From an uncultured Desulfuromonadales bacterium (GTDB lineage: Bacteria > Desulfobacterota > Desulfuromonadia > Desulfuromonadales > Geopsychrobacteraceae), in the NCBI GenBank assembly GCA_947259685.1, contig CAMYNC010000105.1:1-12906 (forward strand): a stretch of DNA of 12,906 nucleotides, in the 5' to 3' direction. The position numbers were made by a program, and so were the translations under genes. The notes under the pieces were generated by a model. The model saw only the letters and a list, made by a program, of their open reading frames with translations, made no database searches and was not told where the DNA came from. Shown piece after piece: positions 1 to 7,190 of this stretch (position 1 is the first letter of the stretch; every line of letters begins with the position of its first letter).

Positions 1-855
1 CATCGAGGTCCCCTGCACGGCATGCGCCCCAGCCAGCACGCCGAGGCAGCCAAAGGCGATGATGCAGATGATGCTGATCCAGCCGGCATGCAGAAAACTT
101 TTGCGGGTTGTGTCCCGGTCCGCCAGAAAACCACGATCCATCATCACCGGGTCGTGCATCGGGTAACTCCAGACCTGCAACACTGCGACCAGCATCAGAA
201 TTGGCCCGGGTTGGTCGAAGACAAACGGCTTGAACCAGAGGTCGTGCAGGTGGACACTCTGACTACCCGCCACCAATGCAATCAGGAGGAGCAAGGTGCC
301 GAGGAAAACCACCAACTGAAAAACGTCGGTACGCAACGAGGCACGTAGGCCGCCAACCATAGAGTAGAATAAAGTGATCGCAGAAAATCCTATGATTGTG
401 AGTGTATATGCCTGGCTGCCGGCGATTCCGAAAAGAATGCCGATGACCAACAGGTTGGCAAATACCTCACTGATCAATCGAATGCCGATAACGAAATTAT
501 AGCAACCGGTTCCCCATCCTCCGAACCGGGCACGCAGAAAATCCTGCACGCTGTTGAAGCCATGCTCATAACGCAGGCTGTCAACGATCTTGCCCCCGGT
601 CAGAAATGAAAAATAATAGAACGCATAGGCCAGCGTGCCCCAGATGCCATAATAGAATCCCAAGATCGCCGCGTTCATCAGGGAGCGGGCGAATATCCAG
701 GTGGTGACCTGGGAGAAAGTTAGACTGAGCAGGCCTGGTTGACTGTCATTAGCTCCGAGACCTTGATAGAAAGCCCCTTCACTCTCGGCGCGGGGCGAGA
801 GAATGACTGAAGCCAGAGCGACAAAACCGGCAATAGTTGGAAGAACGTAATCCAT
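1..855 (-). CDS. Sodium:solute symporter (SSS family), N-terminal part, cut by window edge
   Basis: The frame is open from an ATG at 855 to the window edge (285 codons); the C-terminal half lies outside. The translation is very hydrophobic, with several membrane segments: roughly residues 5-20, 65-85, 120-175 and 185-200, with more near the edge. The stretch MVGGLRASLRTDVFQ (about residues 165-180) is typical of the SSS (PutP-like) sodium symporters of the inner membrane. A GGAG sits 9 nt before the ATG; two ATGs just upstream (863, 860) are in another frame. The gene follows the broken aldehyde dehydrogenase by 56 nt on the same strand, so it may be the last gene of the acetolactate-synthase/aldehyde-dehydrogenase unit and import its substrate. 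The substrate cannot be read from this fragment; carboxylates, amino acids and sugars are all possible for the family. Confidence 0.85.
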   Translation of the reverse strand, partial: MDYVLPTIAGFVALASVILSPRAESEGAFYQGLGANDSQPGLLSLTFSQVTTWIFARSLMNAAILGFYYGIWGTLAYAFYYFSFLTGGKIVDSLRYEHGFNSVQDFLRARFGGWGTGCYNFVIGIRLISEVFANLLVIGILFGIAGSQAYTLTIIGFSAITLFYSMVGGLRASLRTDVFQLVVFLGTLLLLIALVAGSQSVHLHDLWFKPFVFDQPGPILMLVAVLQVWSYPMHDPVMMDRGFLADRDTTRKSFLHAGWISIICIIAFGCLGVLAGAHAVQGTSM

Positions 856-911
856 GCCATCATACTCCAGAGTAAAAAAGGTTGCGGTGAAGCTCCCACG
901 AGATGTCGTGA

Positions 912-2357
912 TCAGCCACAGGGTGAATCACACGAGTCAGCCTGAACCGATTTCAGCACGATCAGCTTCTCCTGAAGCATGTCGCGCATGGTGTAGCCAA
1001 TGCCGCCGACCCCGTAGCCGGAGGTGCGACGCCCGGCAAAAGGCATCCAGTCGGCGCGAAAGGCGGTGTGATCGTTAATCATCACCGCTGCGGCATCAAG
1101 GCGACGGGAAGTGTCAAAAGCCATTTCCAGATCGTTACTGTAAACTGCTGCTTGAAAGGCGACATCAAGACTGTTCGCCCGCTCGATTGCCTCGCACCGA
1201 TCCTGATAGGGATAGACACAGACGACCGGGCCGAAGATTTCGGCGGTTGAGACCAGGGCGTCGGCCGGTGGATCATAGAGAACCGTGGGCCGATAGAGAG
1301 TTTATCCCATCGCTTCGCCACCGATCAAGCGCAGGGCGCCACCGGCCAGTGCTGCCTCGACCCAGTCGTGCACCCGGACGACTTCGCGCGGCAGAATCAG
1401 CGGGCCGATATCGGTCGCTTCATCGAGCGGATCACCGACCACCAGCTGTGCCGCGCCAGCAGCCAGTTGCTCGGCCAGAACACGAGCCAGGGCGGCGGGC
1501 GCAAAGATCCTCTGCACCGAAACACAGACTTGGCCGGCGTGATAGAAGCCGCCCTTGAGCAACGAGGGGATAACCTGATCCAGGTCGGCCGTCTCGTCGA
1601 TGATGACCGGCGCCGCACCACCATGCTCCAGTGCACAGCGCACCCCGGGGGCCAGCTTGGCGCGCAAGGACCAGCCCACTTTGGCTGAGCCGATGAAGGT
1701 CAGAAATGCCAGCCGCGGATCGGTGGCCAGCTGCTCGGAAACCTCGTTGTCACAGACTATCGGCTGGCACCACCCCTTGGGCAGACCGGCCTGCTGCAGT
1801 AGCGTGCACAGTCGCAGGCAGTTTAGCGGCGTGGTCAGTGCCGGTTTGACAATTACCGGGCAACCGACCGCCACAGCCGGAATTACCTGGTGGACGATCA
1901 GGTTGAGGGGATGATTGAAGGCGCTGATCGCCAGCACCACCCCGATCGGTTCGCAGACGGTAAAAGCCGTGCGACCGCGGGTCGCGGCGGTGTGGCCCAT
2001 GGGGATTTCTTCACCACGCATCACTCGCAGCAGCTCGCGGGTTGCCAGCTTGATGCCGTCAACGGCGCGGTCAACCTCGATGCGCGCATCGCGCAACGGC
2101 TTGCCCCCTTCGGTGGCGATTAATCGGGCAAACTCATTCGCTTCGGCGGCAACCAGTTCGGCAAGTTTCTGCAGAATGGCGATGCGCTCATCAACCTCCA
2201 GCCAGCAGTCCCGATTCTGGGCCAGACGGGTCGCCGTTGCCAGCATCCGTTCGGCATCGGTGGCGGACTGCAGGGGCAGGGTGTCAAGCAGGTGGAGGTC
2301 AAAGGGAGAGACGACGTCGAGTTGTCCTGTGGTGTTTCGGTCAGGTCGGACTGTCAT
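912..2357 (-). pseudogene. NAD(P)-dependent aldehyde dehydrogenase, interrupted by an in-frame TAA
   Basis: The frame from the ATG at 2357 to the TGA at 912 encodes a full-length aldehyde dehydrogenase (482 codons), but codon 352 is TAA. The upstream 351 residues carry Asn148 (AFNHP), Lys171, the glycine motif FIGSAKVG (about 221-228), general base Glu244 (EHGG) and nucleophile Cys278 (GQVCVSVQR). In the same frame, the downstream 130 codons carry EIFGPVV, which positions the nicotinamide ribose, and the C-terminal PFAGRRTSGYGVGG signature. No shift is needed to join the halves. The truncated product would lack the EIFGPVV segment and the C-terminal oligomerisation strand, so it is probably inactive. 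The start overlaps the stop of the acetolactate-synthase-like gene (ATGA), indicating coupled translation; a GTG at 2366 is a less likely start. The aldehyde substrate is unknown; partnership with the upstream ThDP enzyme is inferred. Confidence 0.85.
1302..1304 (-). other. In-frame TAA stop inside the aldehyde dehydrogenase
   Basis: The codons read GGA TAA ACT CTC TAT, giving GGEAMG-stop-TLYRPTVL. In the family this is the stretch between the cofactor domain and the PTVL segment, and some amino acid is always present. One substitution (for example CAA or GAA to TAA) explains it. TAA is not known to be recoded by selenocysteine or pyrrolysine machinery, so this is a true nonsense mutation or a sequence error. 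Confidence 0.9.
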
Positions 2358-4000
2358 AGCTGGCACACTTTCTCTTTGAGTTCATCGATTAGAACCTTGT
2401 TGTTTTCTGAGTAATCAACCGGAAGATCAATCAGATGGACGCCGCCTTCATTAAAACAGCGCTCCAGCAGCGGGGCAAACTCTTCCGTAGCTTTGACTCG
2501 GTGGCCGTTGGCAGCATAACTTTGGGCATACATAACAAAGTCCGGATTGTTAAATTCCAGGCCGAAATCAGCATAGCCCATGCCGTACTGTTTCCAGCGG
2601 ATCATGCCATAAGAACTGTCATCAAGCACCAGGACCACCAGGTTCAAACCGAGGCGGACTGCAGTTTCCAGTTCCTGACTGTTCATCATGAAACCACCGT
2701 CACCACAGATCGCCATGACGCGGCGTTCGGGGTAGAGCCTGGCAACTTCCATCGCCGAGGGCAGACCTGCGCCCATGGTGGCCAGAGCATTGTCGAGCAG
2801 CACAGTATTCGGTTCAGCGGCCAGATAGTTACGCGCAAACCAGATTTTGTATACGCCGTTATCCAGCGCAACCACCCCATCGGCCGGCATTACCTTGCGG
2901 ACATCGGCAACGAAGCGTTGTGGTTTAATCGGGAAACCGGCATTGTCCGCCCGCTCACGCAGGTGGTTGTCCAGTTGTTTTTTTACCTGCTTGAAATAGG
3001 CGCAGTCCTGTTCAAGTTGCCCGAGCAGATCGGTCAAACGGGTGATGCTGTCAGCGATGTCGCCAATCACGCCGAGGTGAGGGAAATAAACGTTGTCAAC
3101 GGTGGCGGTTTTGAAGTTAATGTGGATTACTTTTTTACCGCCGTGCTCCATGAAAAAAGGTGGTTTTTCCACCACGTCATGGCCAACATTGATGACCAGG
3201 TCTGAACGGTCAATGGCACAGTGGATATAATCGTTATCGGATAGAGCGGCGGTGCCCAAACATTGCGGGCTATTTTCGTCAACCACCCCTTTGCCCATCT
3301 GGGTATTGAAAAAATAGATGCCGGTCTCAGTGACGAATTTACTCAACGCACTCCGGACTCGATTGCGGTTGGCGCCGGCACCAATCAACAATAATGGATA
3401 CTGCGCTTCGCGAATCATTTCAACGGCTTCTTTAATTACCCTTTCGTCTGCACAGGGGCGATGAGTGTGGGCAATTTTAAAGACCGGGGTGGTGGTTTTA
3501 TCTACCGGTTCGCGGGCAATATCTTCTGGCATTTCCAGATGGACAGCTCCGGGTCGTTCCTCCTGGGCCAGACGAAATGCCTCGCGGACGATACTTGGGA
3601 TCAGGTCAACATTGACGATCTGCTTGGTATATTTAGTGATTGGGCGCATCATTTCGACCACATCCAGAATCTGAAACTGGCCCTGCTTGCTCGCCTTGAT
3701 CGGCTTTTGCCCGGTGATTATCACCATCGGAAAGGCTCCCAACTGCGCATAGGCCGCGCCGGTGACCAGGTTCGTCGCTCCCGGCCCCAAAGTCGCCAGG
3801 CAAACCCCGGGCCTGCCGGTCAAGCGACCATAGGTGGCGGCCATAAAGGCGGCTCCTTGTTCGTGGCGATTGAGAATCAGTTTGATGCTCGATTTACGCA
3901 GTGCTTCGAGAAAATCGAGATTCTCTTCCCCGGGCACAGCATAGATATTTTCGACGCCTTCATTCTCCAGCGCTTTGATAAACAGATCTGAAGCATTCAT
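2354..4000 (-). CDS. Acetolactate synthase-type ThDP-dependent enzyme (large-subunit family, 548 aa)
   Basis: This is a complete thiamine-diphosphate enzyme. The N-terminal Pyr domain has the catalytic Glu48 in NRHEQGAAFMA and the stretch LATLGPGATNLVTG. The central domain includes IITGQKPIK. The C-terminal PP domain carries the ThDP/Mg motif from GDGG (433) to LDDSSYG (about 460). Family members condense two pyruvates to 2-acetolactate with CO2 release. This clade of about 550 residues is annotated as acetolactate synthase large subunit but often stands alone; no regulatory small subunit is visible here. I place the start at the ATG at 4000, not the GTG at 4009, because AAAGGGTG lies 8 nt upstream and the protein then begins MNASDLF like its relatives. 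It overlaps the aldehyde dehydrogenase by ATGA. A decarboxylase making an aldehyde for that neighbour is an alternative role. Family assignment is sure, substrate is not. Confidence 0.85.
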   Translation of the reverse strand: MNASDLFIKALENEGVENIYAVPGEENLDFLEALRKSSIKLILNRHEQGAAFMAATYGRLTGRPGVCLATLGPGATNLVTGAAYAQLGAFPMVIITGQKPIKASKQGQFQILDVVEMMRPITKYTKQIVNVDLIPSIVREAFRLAQEERPGAVHLEMPEDIAREPVDKTTTPVFKIAHTHRPCADERVIKEAVEMIREAQYPLLLIGAGANRNRVRSALSKFVTETGIYFFNTQMGKGVVDENSPQCLGTAALSDNDYIHCAIDRSDLVINVGHDVVEKPPFFMEHGGKKVIHINFKTATVDNVYFPHLGVIGDIADSITRLTDLLGQLEQDCAYFKQVKKQLDNHLRERADNAGFPIKPQRFVADVRKVMPADGVVALDNGVYKIWFARNYLAAEPNTVLLDNALATMGAGLPSAMEVARLYPERRVMAICGDGGFMMNSQELETAVRLGLNLVVLVLDDSSYGMIRWKQYGMGYADFGLEFNNPDFVMYAQSYAANGHRVKATEEFAPLLERCFNEGGVHLIDLPVDYSENNKVLIDELKEKVCQL

Positions 4001-4005
4001 ATTAT

Positions 4006-4014
4006 TCACCCTTT
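4006..4014 (-). promoter_or_regulatory. Ribosome binding site of the acetolactate-synthase-type gene
   Basis: The minus strand reads AAAGGGTGAATAATATG. The purine-rich AAAGGGTG lies a normal distance from the ATG at 4000 but overlaps the competing GTG at 4009, so it decides the start. Confidence 0.55.
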
Positions 4015-4088
4015 ATCGGTTTGGTAGGCCAGCATCAGGTCAGTCGTTTTGCCAAATTAGAGACAATTTGCAGGAACACCAACCTGAC

Positions 4089-5678
4089 TCAAAAGCTCTC
4101 CGCAGAAGCCCGTTTCCAGATCTTTTGATAAAATTCCGGAACCGGATCCTGCAACAGGGCTCCCGGTTCAAGGCAGGGATAGATATCGCCCAACGGCTGG
4201 ATTCTGCTCGGCCCGGTGCGCCGATAGATATGCCAACGCAGCCGTTCCCGGTCGCAGCCGTAACCGGAGATCCCCATCAATTCGAGCGCGGCCTTGACGG
4301 TGGCCTGCTGGAAGTTGGCCACCCGCGGGGCTTTATCAGCGACCACCAACCCTTGCGTTAGCCGTGGTGCCTGGGTCGTAATCCCGGTCGGACACTCGTT
4401 GCTATTGCATTTGAGGGCCTGAACGCAACCGAGAGAGAACATCATCGCCCGGGCGGCGCAGCAGGCATCGGCGCCGAGAGCCAGACGGACCAACAGGTGG
4501 AAGCCGGTGGTGATTTTCCCCGCCGCGATAATCCGGATCTCCTCTCGTAGACCGGTCCCGACCAGGGCGCTGTGGACAAAGGCTAACCCGTCATAGAGCG
4601 GCACTCCGACCGAGTTGGTCAGTTCCAGAGGTGCGGCCCCGGTCCCGCCTTCGCCGCCGTCGACGGTAATGAAGTCAGGACTGATTCCGGTCTTGAGCAT
4701 CGCCTTGCAGATGCTCAGAAATTCACGCATATCACCGAGGCAAAACTTGAATCCGACCGGCTTGCCGTTGCTGAGACGCCTTAGCTCGGCGACAAACTCC
4801 AGTAGCTCGATCGGCGTGCTGAAGGCCGAATGTCCTGGCGGTGAGAGCACATCCTGCCCCAAGGGCACATCCCGAATAGCGGCAATCTCCGGCGTCACCT
4901 TGGCGGCCGGCAGTATCCCGCCATGCCCCGGCTTGGCGCCTTGCGAGATCTTGATTTCAATCATTTTGACGGTTGGCTGTGCCGCTTTTTGTTGAAAGGT
5001 TTTTGCACAGAACTGCCCCTTGGAATCGCGGCAGCCGAAATACCCGGTACCGACCTGCCAGACCAGGTCCGCTCCGCCTTCCAGATGATAAGGGCTGATT
5101 CCGCCCTCGCCAGTGTTGTGATAAAACCCACCCTGTTTGGCTCCTTGGCTGAGGGCCAGGATAGCGTTGCCGCTCAGGGCGCCAAAACTCATGGCTGAGA
5201 TGTTAAAGACCGAGGCACGGTAGGGCTGGCTGCAGTCGGGCCCGCCGACCAGCGTCCAGGCGAGCTCCGGGTTCGGTTCGCTGGGCCGTATGGAGTGATT
5301 GATCCATTCATAGCCGATCCGGTAAACATCCCGCCTGGTACCGAACGGGAGCGTATCCAGGGTCTTTTTCGCACGCTGATAAACGACCGAGCGTTTCTCC
5401 CGGCTGAACGGGTGTTCTGCATCCTCCGCTTCGATGAAGTACTGATAGATTTCTGGACGGATCGATTCGAGCAGGAAGCGGAAATGCCCCAGTAGCGGGA
5501 AGTTGCGCAGGATCGTATGCCGGGTCTGCAGCATGTCGTAGCAACCAATTCCCAGCATGATCGCCAGCGGCAGCAACAGCCAGAGTAAACCGTTGAAGAC
5601 AACCCCAAGGGAGATGACCATCCCGGCTGCCAGCAGCATGCTGAGCAGAAAAACTGTGCGTGACCATTTTTCCAACAT
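4089..5678 (-). CDS. Membrane-anchored FMN-binding glutamate-synthase-family protein (GltB synthase domain only)
   Basis: This 529-residue protein begins with two hydrophobic segments (about 8-28 and 30-46), which suggest an inner-membrane anchor with the enzymatic part in the cytoplasm. The rest matches the FMN/2-oxoglutarate (synthase) domain of glutamate synthase: GEGGISPYHLEGGADLVWQ (about 190-208), KISQGAKPGHGG (243-254), DGGEGGTGAAP (340-350) and the [3Fe-4S] motif C-x5-C-x4-C at Cys418, Cys424 and Cys429. The class II glutaminase domain and central domain of full GltB are absent, so it cannot release ammonia from glutamine itself. Such stand-alone proteins are often annotated as FMN-binding glutamate synthase family; their reaction is usually untested. 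GGAG lies 8 nt before the ATG. The gene follows the truncated fadE by about 90 nt and precedes the ThDP enzyme by 88 nt. Whether it works with either is unknown. Confidence 0.85.
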   Translation of the reverse strand: MLEKWSRTVFLLSMLLAAGMVISLGVVFNGLLWLLLPLAIMLGIGCYDMLQTRHTILRNFPLLGHFRFLLESIRPEIYQYFIEAEDAEHPFSREKRSVVYQRAKKTLDTLPFGTRRDVYRIGYEWINHSIRPSEPNPELAWTLVGGPDCSQPYRASVFNISAMSFGALSGNAILALSQGAKQGGFYHNTGEGGISPYHLEGGADLVWQVGTGYFGCRDSKGQFCAKTFQQKAAQPTVKMIEIKISQGAKPGHGGILPAAKVTPEIAAIRDVPLGQDVLSPPGHSAFSTPIELLEFVAELRRLSNGKPVGFKFCLGDMREFLSICKAMLKTGISPDFITVDGGEGGTGAAPLELTNSVGVPLYDGLAFVHSALVGTGLREEIRIIAAGKITTGFHLLVRLALGADACCAARAMMFSLGCVQALKCNSNECPTGITTQAPRLTQGLVVADKAPRVANFQQATVKAALELMGISGYGCDRERLRWHIYRRTGPSRIQPLGDIYPCLEPGALLQDPVPEFYQKIWKRASAESF

Positions 5679-5723
5679 CTTCAGGACTCCATTTCCAGTA
5701 GATGAATAACCCCGGCACAGTCA

Positions 5724-5740
5724 GCCACCGGCGTGGTGGC
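5724..5740. other. Small GC-rich hairpin in the fadE-remnant / glutamate-synthase-like gap
   Basis: GCCACC and GGTGGC form a 6-bp stem around a 5-nt loop (ggcgt). No U-run follows on the minus strand, so a rho-independent terminator is unlikely. It lies just after the premature end of fadE. Its role, if any, is unknown. Confidence 0.3.
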
Positions 5741-5769
5741 GGCCGACGAGTGGCCAGCGAAAGACCATA

Positions 5770-6429
5770 TTAATGTTCGTAGTGTAAAAGCAGTTCGGCC
5801 GGACCGAGGGAATTGGGAACCATTGCGGTCACCGCCGCCGTAATGCTGCGGCTGGCGATCTTCATGATCACCGCCGAATGGCCAAGGGCGGAAAAGCCGA
5901 GGCCGCCATACTCGGGCGGAATGATCATGCCGAAGAAGCGTTGTTCTTTCAGAAATTGCCAAACCTGAGGTGGCAGATCCTTGTCGAACTCGACCATCTG
6001 CCAGTCGTCAAGCATGCGGCAGAGATCTTCGACCGGCCCGTCGAGGAAGGCCTGCTCGGCGTCGCTCAGGGCCGGTTTTGGAAGGTTTAGCAGCTTCTGC
6101 CAATCCGGGTCACCGCTGAACAGCTCGCCATCCCAGCCGACGGTGCCGGCTTCAAGAGCTTCGCGTTCGGTGTCGGAAAGCGCCGGCAGCATGCGCTGGA
6201 ACAGGCCAAATAGCGGCCGGGTCAGCATGTTCAGCCGCAAGGAGCGAAGATTGAGGACCAGAGCGAGAGCGGTCGTGGCGCCGACCAGGCCCAAGAATGC
6301 GCCGTTCGGGACACAGAGGTCATACCCGATTGCGCCGACGGCGATGATCAGAACCACGGACCAGAGCCACAAGCTGGCGCGAAAATAAGCCAGCCCCAAA
6401 AGTACCCCAATGCTAATAATAATGATCAT
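5770..6429 (-). pseudogene. fadE: Truncated membrane acyl-CoA dehydrogenase (FadE N-terminal remnant, 219 aa)
   Basis: The product starts with two membrane segments (about 1-20 and 22-60, MIIIISIGVLLGLAYF onward), then matches the N-terminal region of FadE: FGLFQRMLPALSDTEREALEAG, DPDWQKLLNLPKPALSDAEQAFLDG, FLKEQRFFGMIIPPEYGGLGFSA and VPNSLGPAELLLHY. From memory, E. coli FadE has about 814 residues and continues HYGTDEQK at this point; here the frame reads HYEH-stop. None of the three frames over the following 90 nt resumes FadE. The flavin-binding middle domain, catalytic Glu and C-terminal domain are missing, so no acyl-CoA dehydrogenase activity is expected. GAGAGG lies 5 nt before the ATG. 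The break may be a deletion that brought the glutamate-synthase-like gene next to it, or an assembly junction. A functional short membrane protein is possible but unlikely. Confidence 0.8.
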
Positions 6430-6467
6430 GACAACCTCTCTTTCATGGCCCGCGCCATATTTTCAAT

Positions 6468-6473
6468 TGTCAA
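6468..6473 (-). promoter_or_regulatory. Possible -35 box (TTGACA) upstream of the fadE remnant
   Basis: A perfect TTGACA lies in the 55-nt gap before the fadE remnant. I see no convincing -10 hexamer 16-18 nt downstream (that stretch is GC-rich), so promoter activity is doubtful. Confidence 0.2.
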
Positions 6474-6484
6474 GCAAACTGGTG

Positions 6485-7189
6485 TCAGGTGTTCCTGACG
6501 GGTACGCTCTCCCTCGGCATCAGGGTGTTCTTTCGTTCTCGACGTTTCAGAAAATGGGCCGTGGAAAAACCGACGGCCAGAAACATCAGGGATAGTCCAA
6601 TAATTACCCCACGATGTGCGACCCCCGAAGCGACCGTACCGCCAAGCAAGACGAAGCCGATCAATGACGGCAGGATGCCGAAAAACGTGCCAAGGGCGAA
6701 GTCCCGCTGGCGAACCGCCGTCAGACCGCAGCCGAAATTGACTGCATCAAAGGGGAGCATGGCCAGACGCATGATCAGAACCGAGACCAGGCCATTACGC
6801 TCGAACTTTTGATCCCAGCGGCGCCAACGCGGGTCCGCATATTTGATAATCGTTCCTCGACCGAACCAGCGCCCCATGACAAAGGCCAGATTGGCACTGG
6901 CGTTTTCTCCGAGGATGGTAAAGAGAACCCCCAGCCAGGGGCCGAAAACCAGGCCGGAGGCCGCCGTCAGGAGCGTCGCAGGAAACAGAATCAAGGGTCG
7001 GACGGCATAGATAACCACGTAGAGCGAAGCCGCCTTGAAAAGCCCGAATTCGCTGAGCCACTGCTCCAATAAACGGGGAATCCCGGTTAATGGCATATCC
7101 GAATGCCACCACAGGATCAGTGCGCTCCCGAAGAGGCCGAGCCAAAGTCCGCCGACGATGATTTTTATCGGTTTAATCAAATCTGCCAT
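6485..7189 (-). CDS. TVP38/TMEM64-family (VTT domain) inner-membrane protein
   Basis: This is a multi-pass protein of 234 residues with hydrophobic segments near the N-terminus (about 7-27), 45-60, 65-100, 155-185 and 190-210. The VTT (DedA/SNARE-associated) pattern is visible: a gate-like FPATLLTAASGLVFGPWLG, then GENASANLAFVMGRWFGR, a cytoplasmic basic loop, and LIMRLAMLPFDAVNFGCGLT. DedA-superfamily proteins are implicated in lipid scrambling and envelope homeostasis; the function of bacterial TVP38 proteins is mostly untested. I choose the ATG at 7189: AAGGAG, formed by the last two codons of the DUF3179 gene, lies 4 nt upstream, and the TGA of that gene ends one base before this ATG. A TTG at 7204 is the longer alternative. 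The arrangement implies translational coupling to the DUF3179 gene. A homologous VTT domain is fused to the oxidoreductase earlier in the cluster. Confidence 0.85.
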   Translation of the reverse strand: MADLIKPIKIIVGGLWLGLFGSALILWWHSDMPLTGIPRLLEQWLSEFGLFKAASLYVVIYAVRPLILFPATLLTAASGLVFGPWLGVLFTILGENASANLAFVMGRWFGRGTIIKYADPRWRRWDQKFERNGLVSVLIMRLAMLPFDAVNFGCGLTAVRQRDFALGTFFGILPSLIGFVLLGGTVASGVAHRGVIIGLSLMFLAVGFSTAHFLKRRERKNTLMPRESVPVRNT

Positions 7190-7190
7190 G

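Noticed and set aside
897..910. Short hairpin CACGA-GATG-TCGTG between the aldehyde dehydrogenase and symporter genes, considered as terminator
   Set aside because: A 5-bp stem without an adjacent U-run is not sufficient.
1302..1304. Recoding of the TAA in the aldehyde dehydrogenase as a non-standard amino acid
   Set aside because: TAA is not used for selenocysteine or pyrrolysine, and the residue at this site is not a conserved Cys.
2435..3205. Plus-strand open frame (256 codons) opposite the acetolactate-synthase-type gene
   Set aside because: It has no family resemblance and overlaps the catalytic domain of a clear gene on the other strand.
4035..4087. Inverted repeat TCAGGT...ACCTGA in the gap before the acetolactate-synthase-type gene
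   Set aside because: Only 6 bp with about 40 nt between the arms, one arm reaching the end of the upstream gap; too weak for an operator or terminator.
5681..5962. Minus-strand frame overlapping the end of fadE, as a possible frameshifted continuation
   Set aside because: Its translation does not resemble the FadE middle domain, so it does not rescue the truncated gene.
6429..6458. Ten-codon reading frame (MARAMKERLS) ending in an ATGA overlap with the fadE start, a possible leader peptide
   Set aside because: No good ribosome binding site precedes it, there are no regulatory codon runs or attenuator hairpin, and chance is a sufficient explanation.
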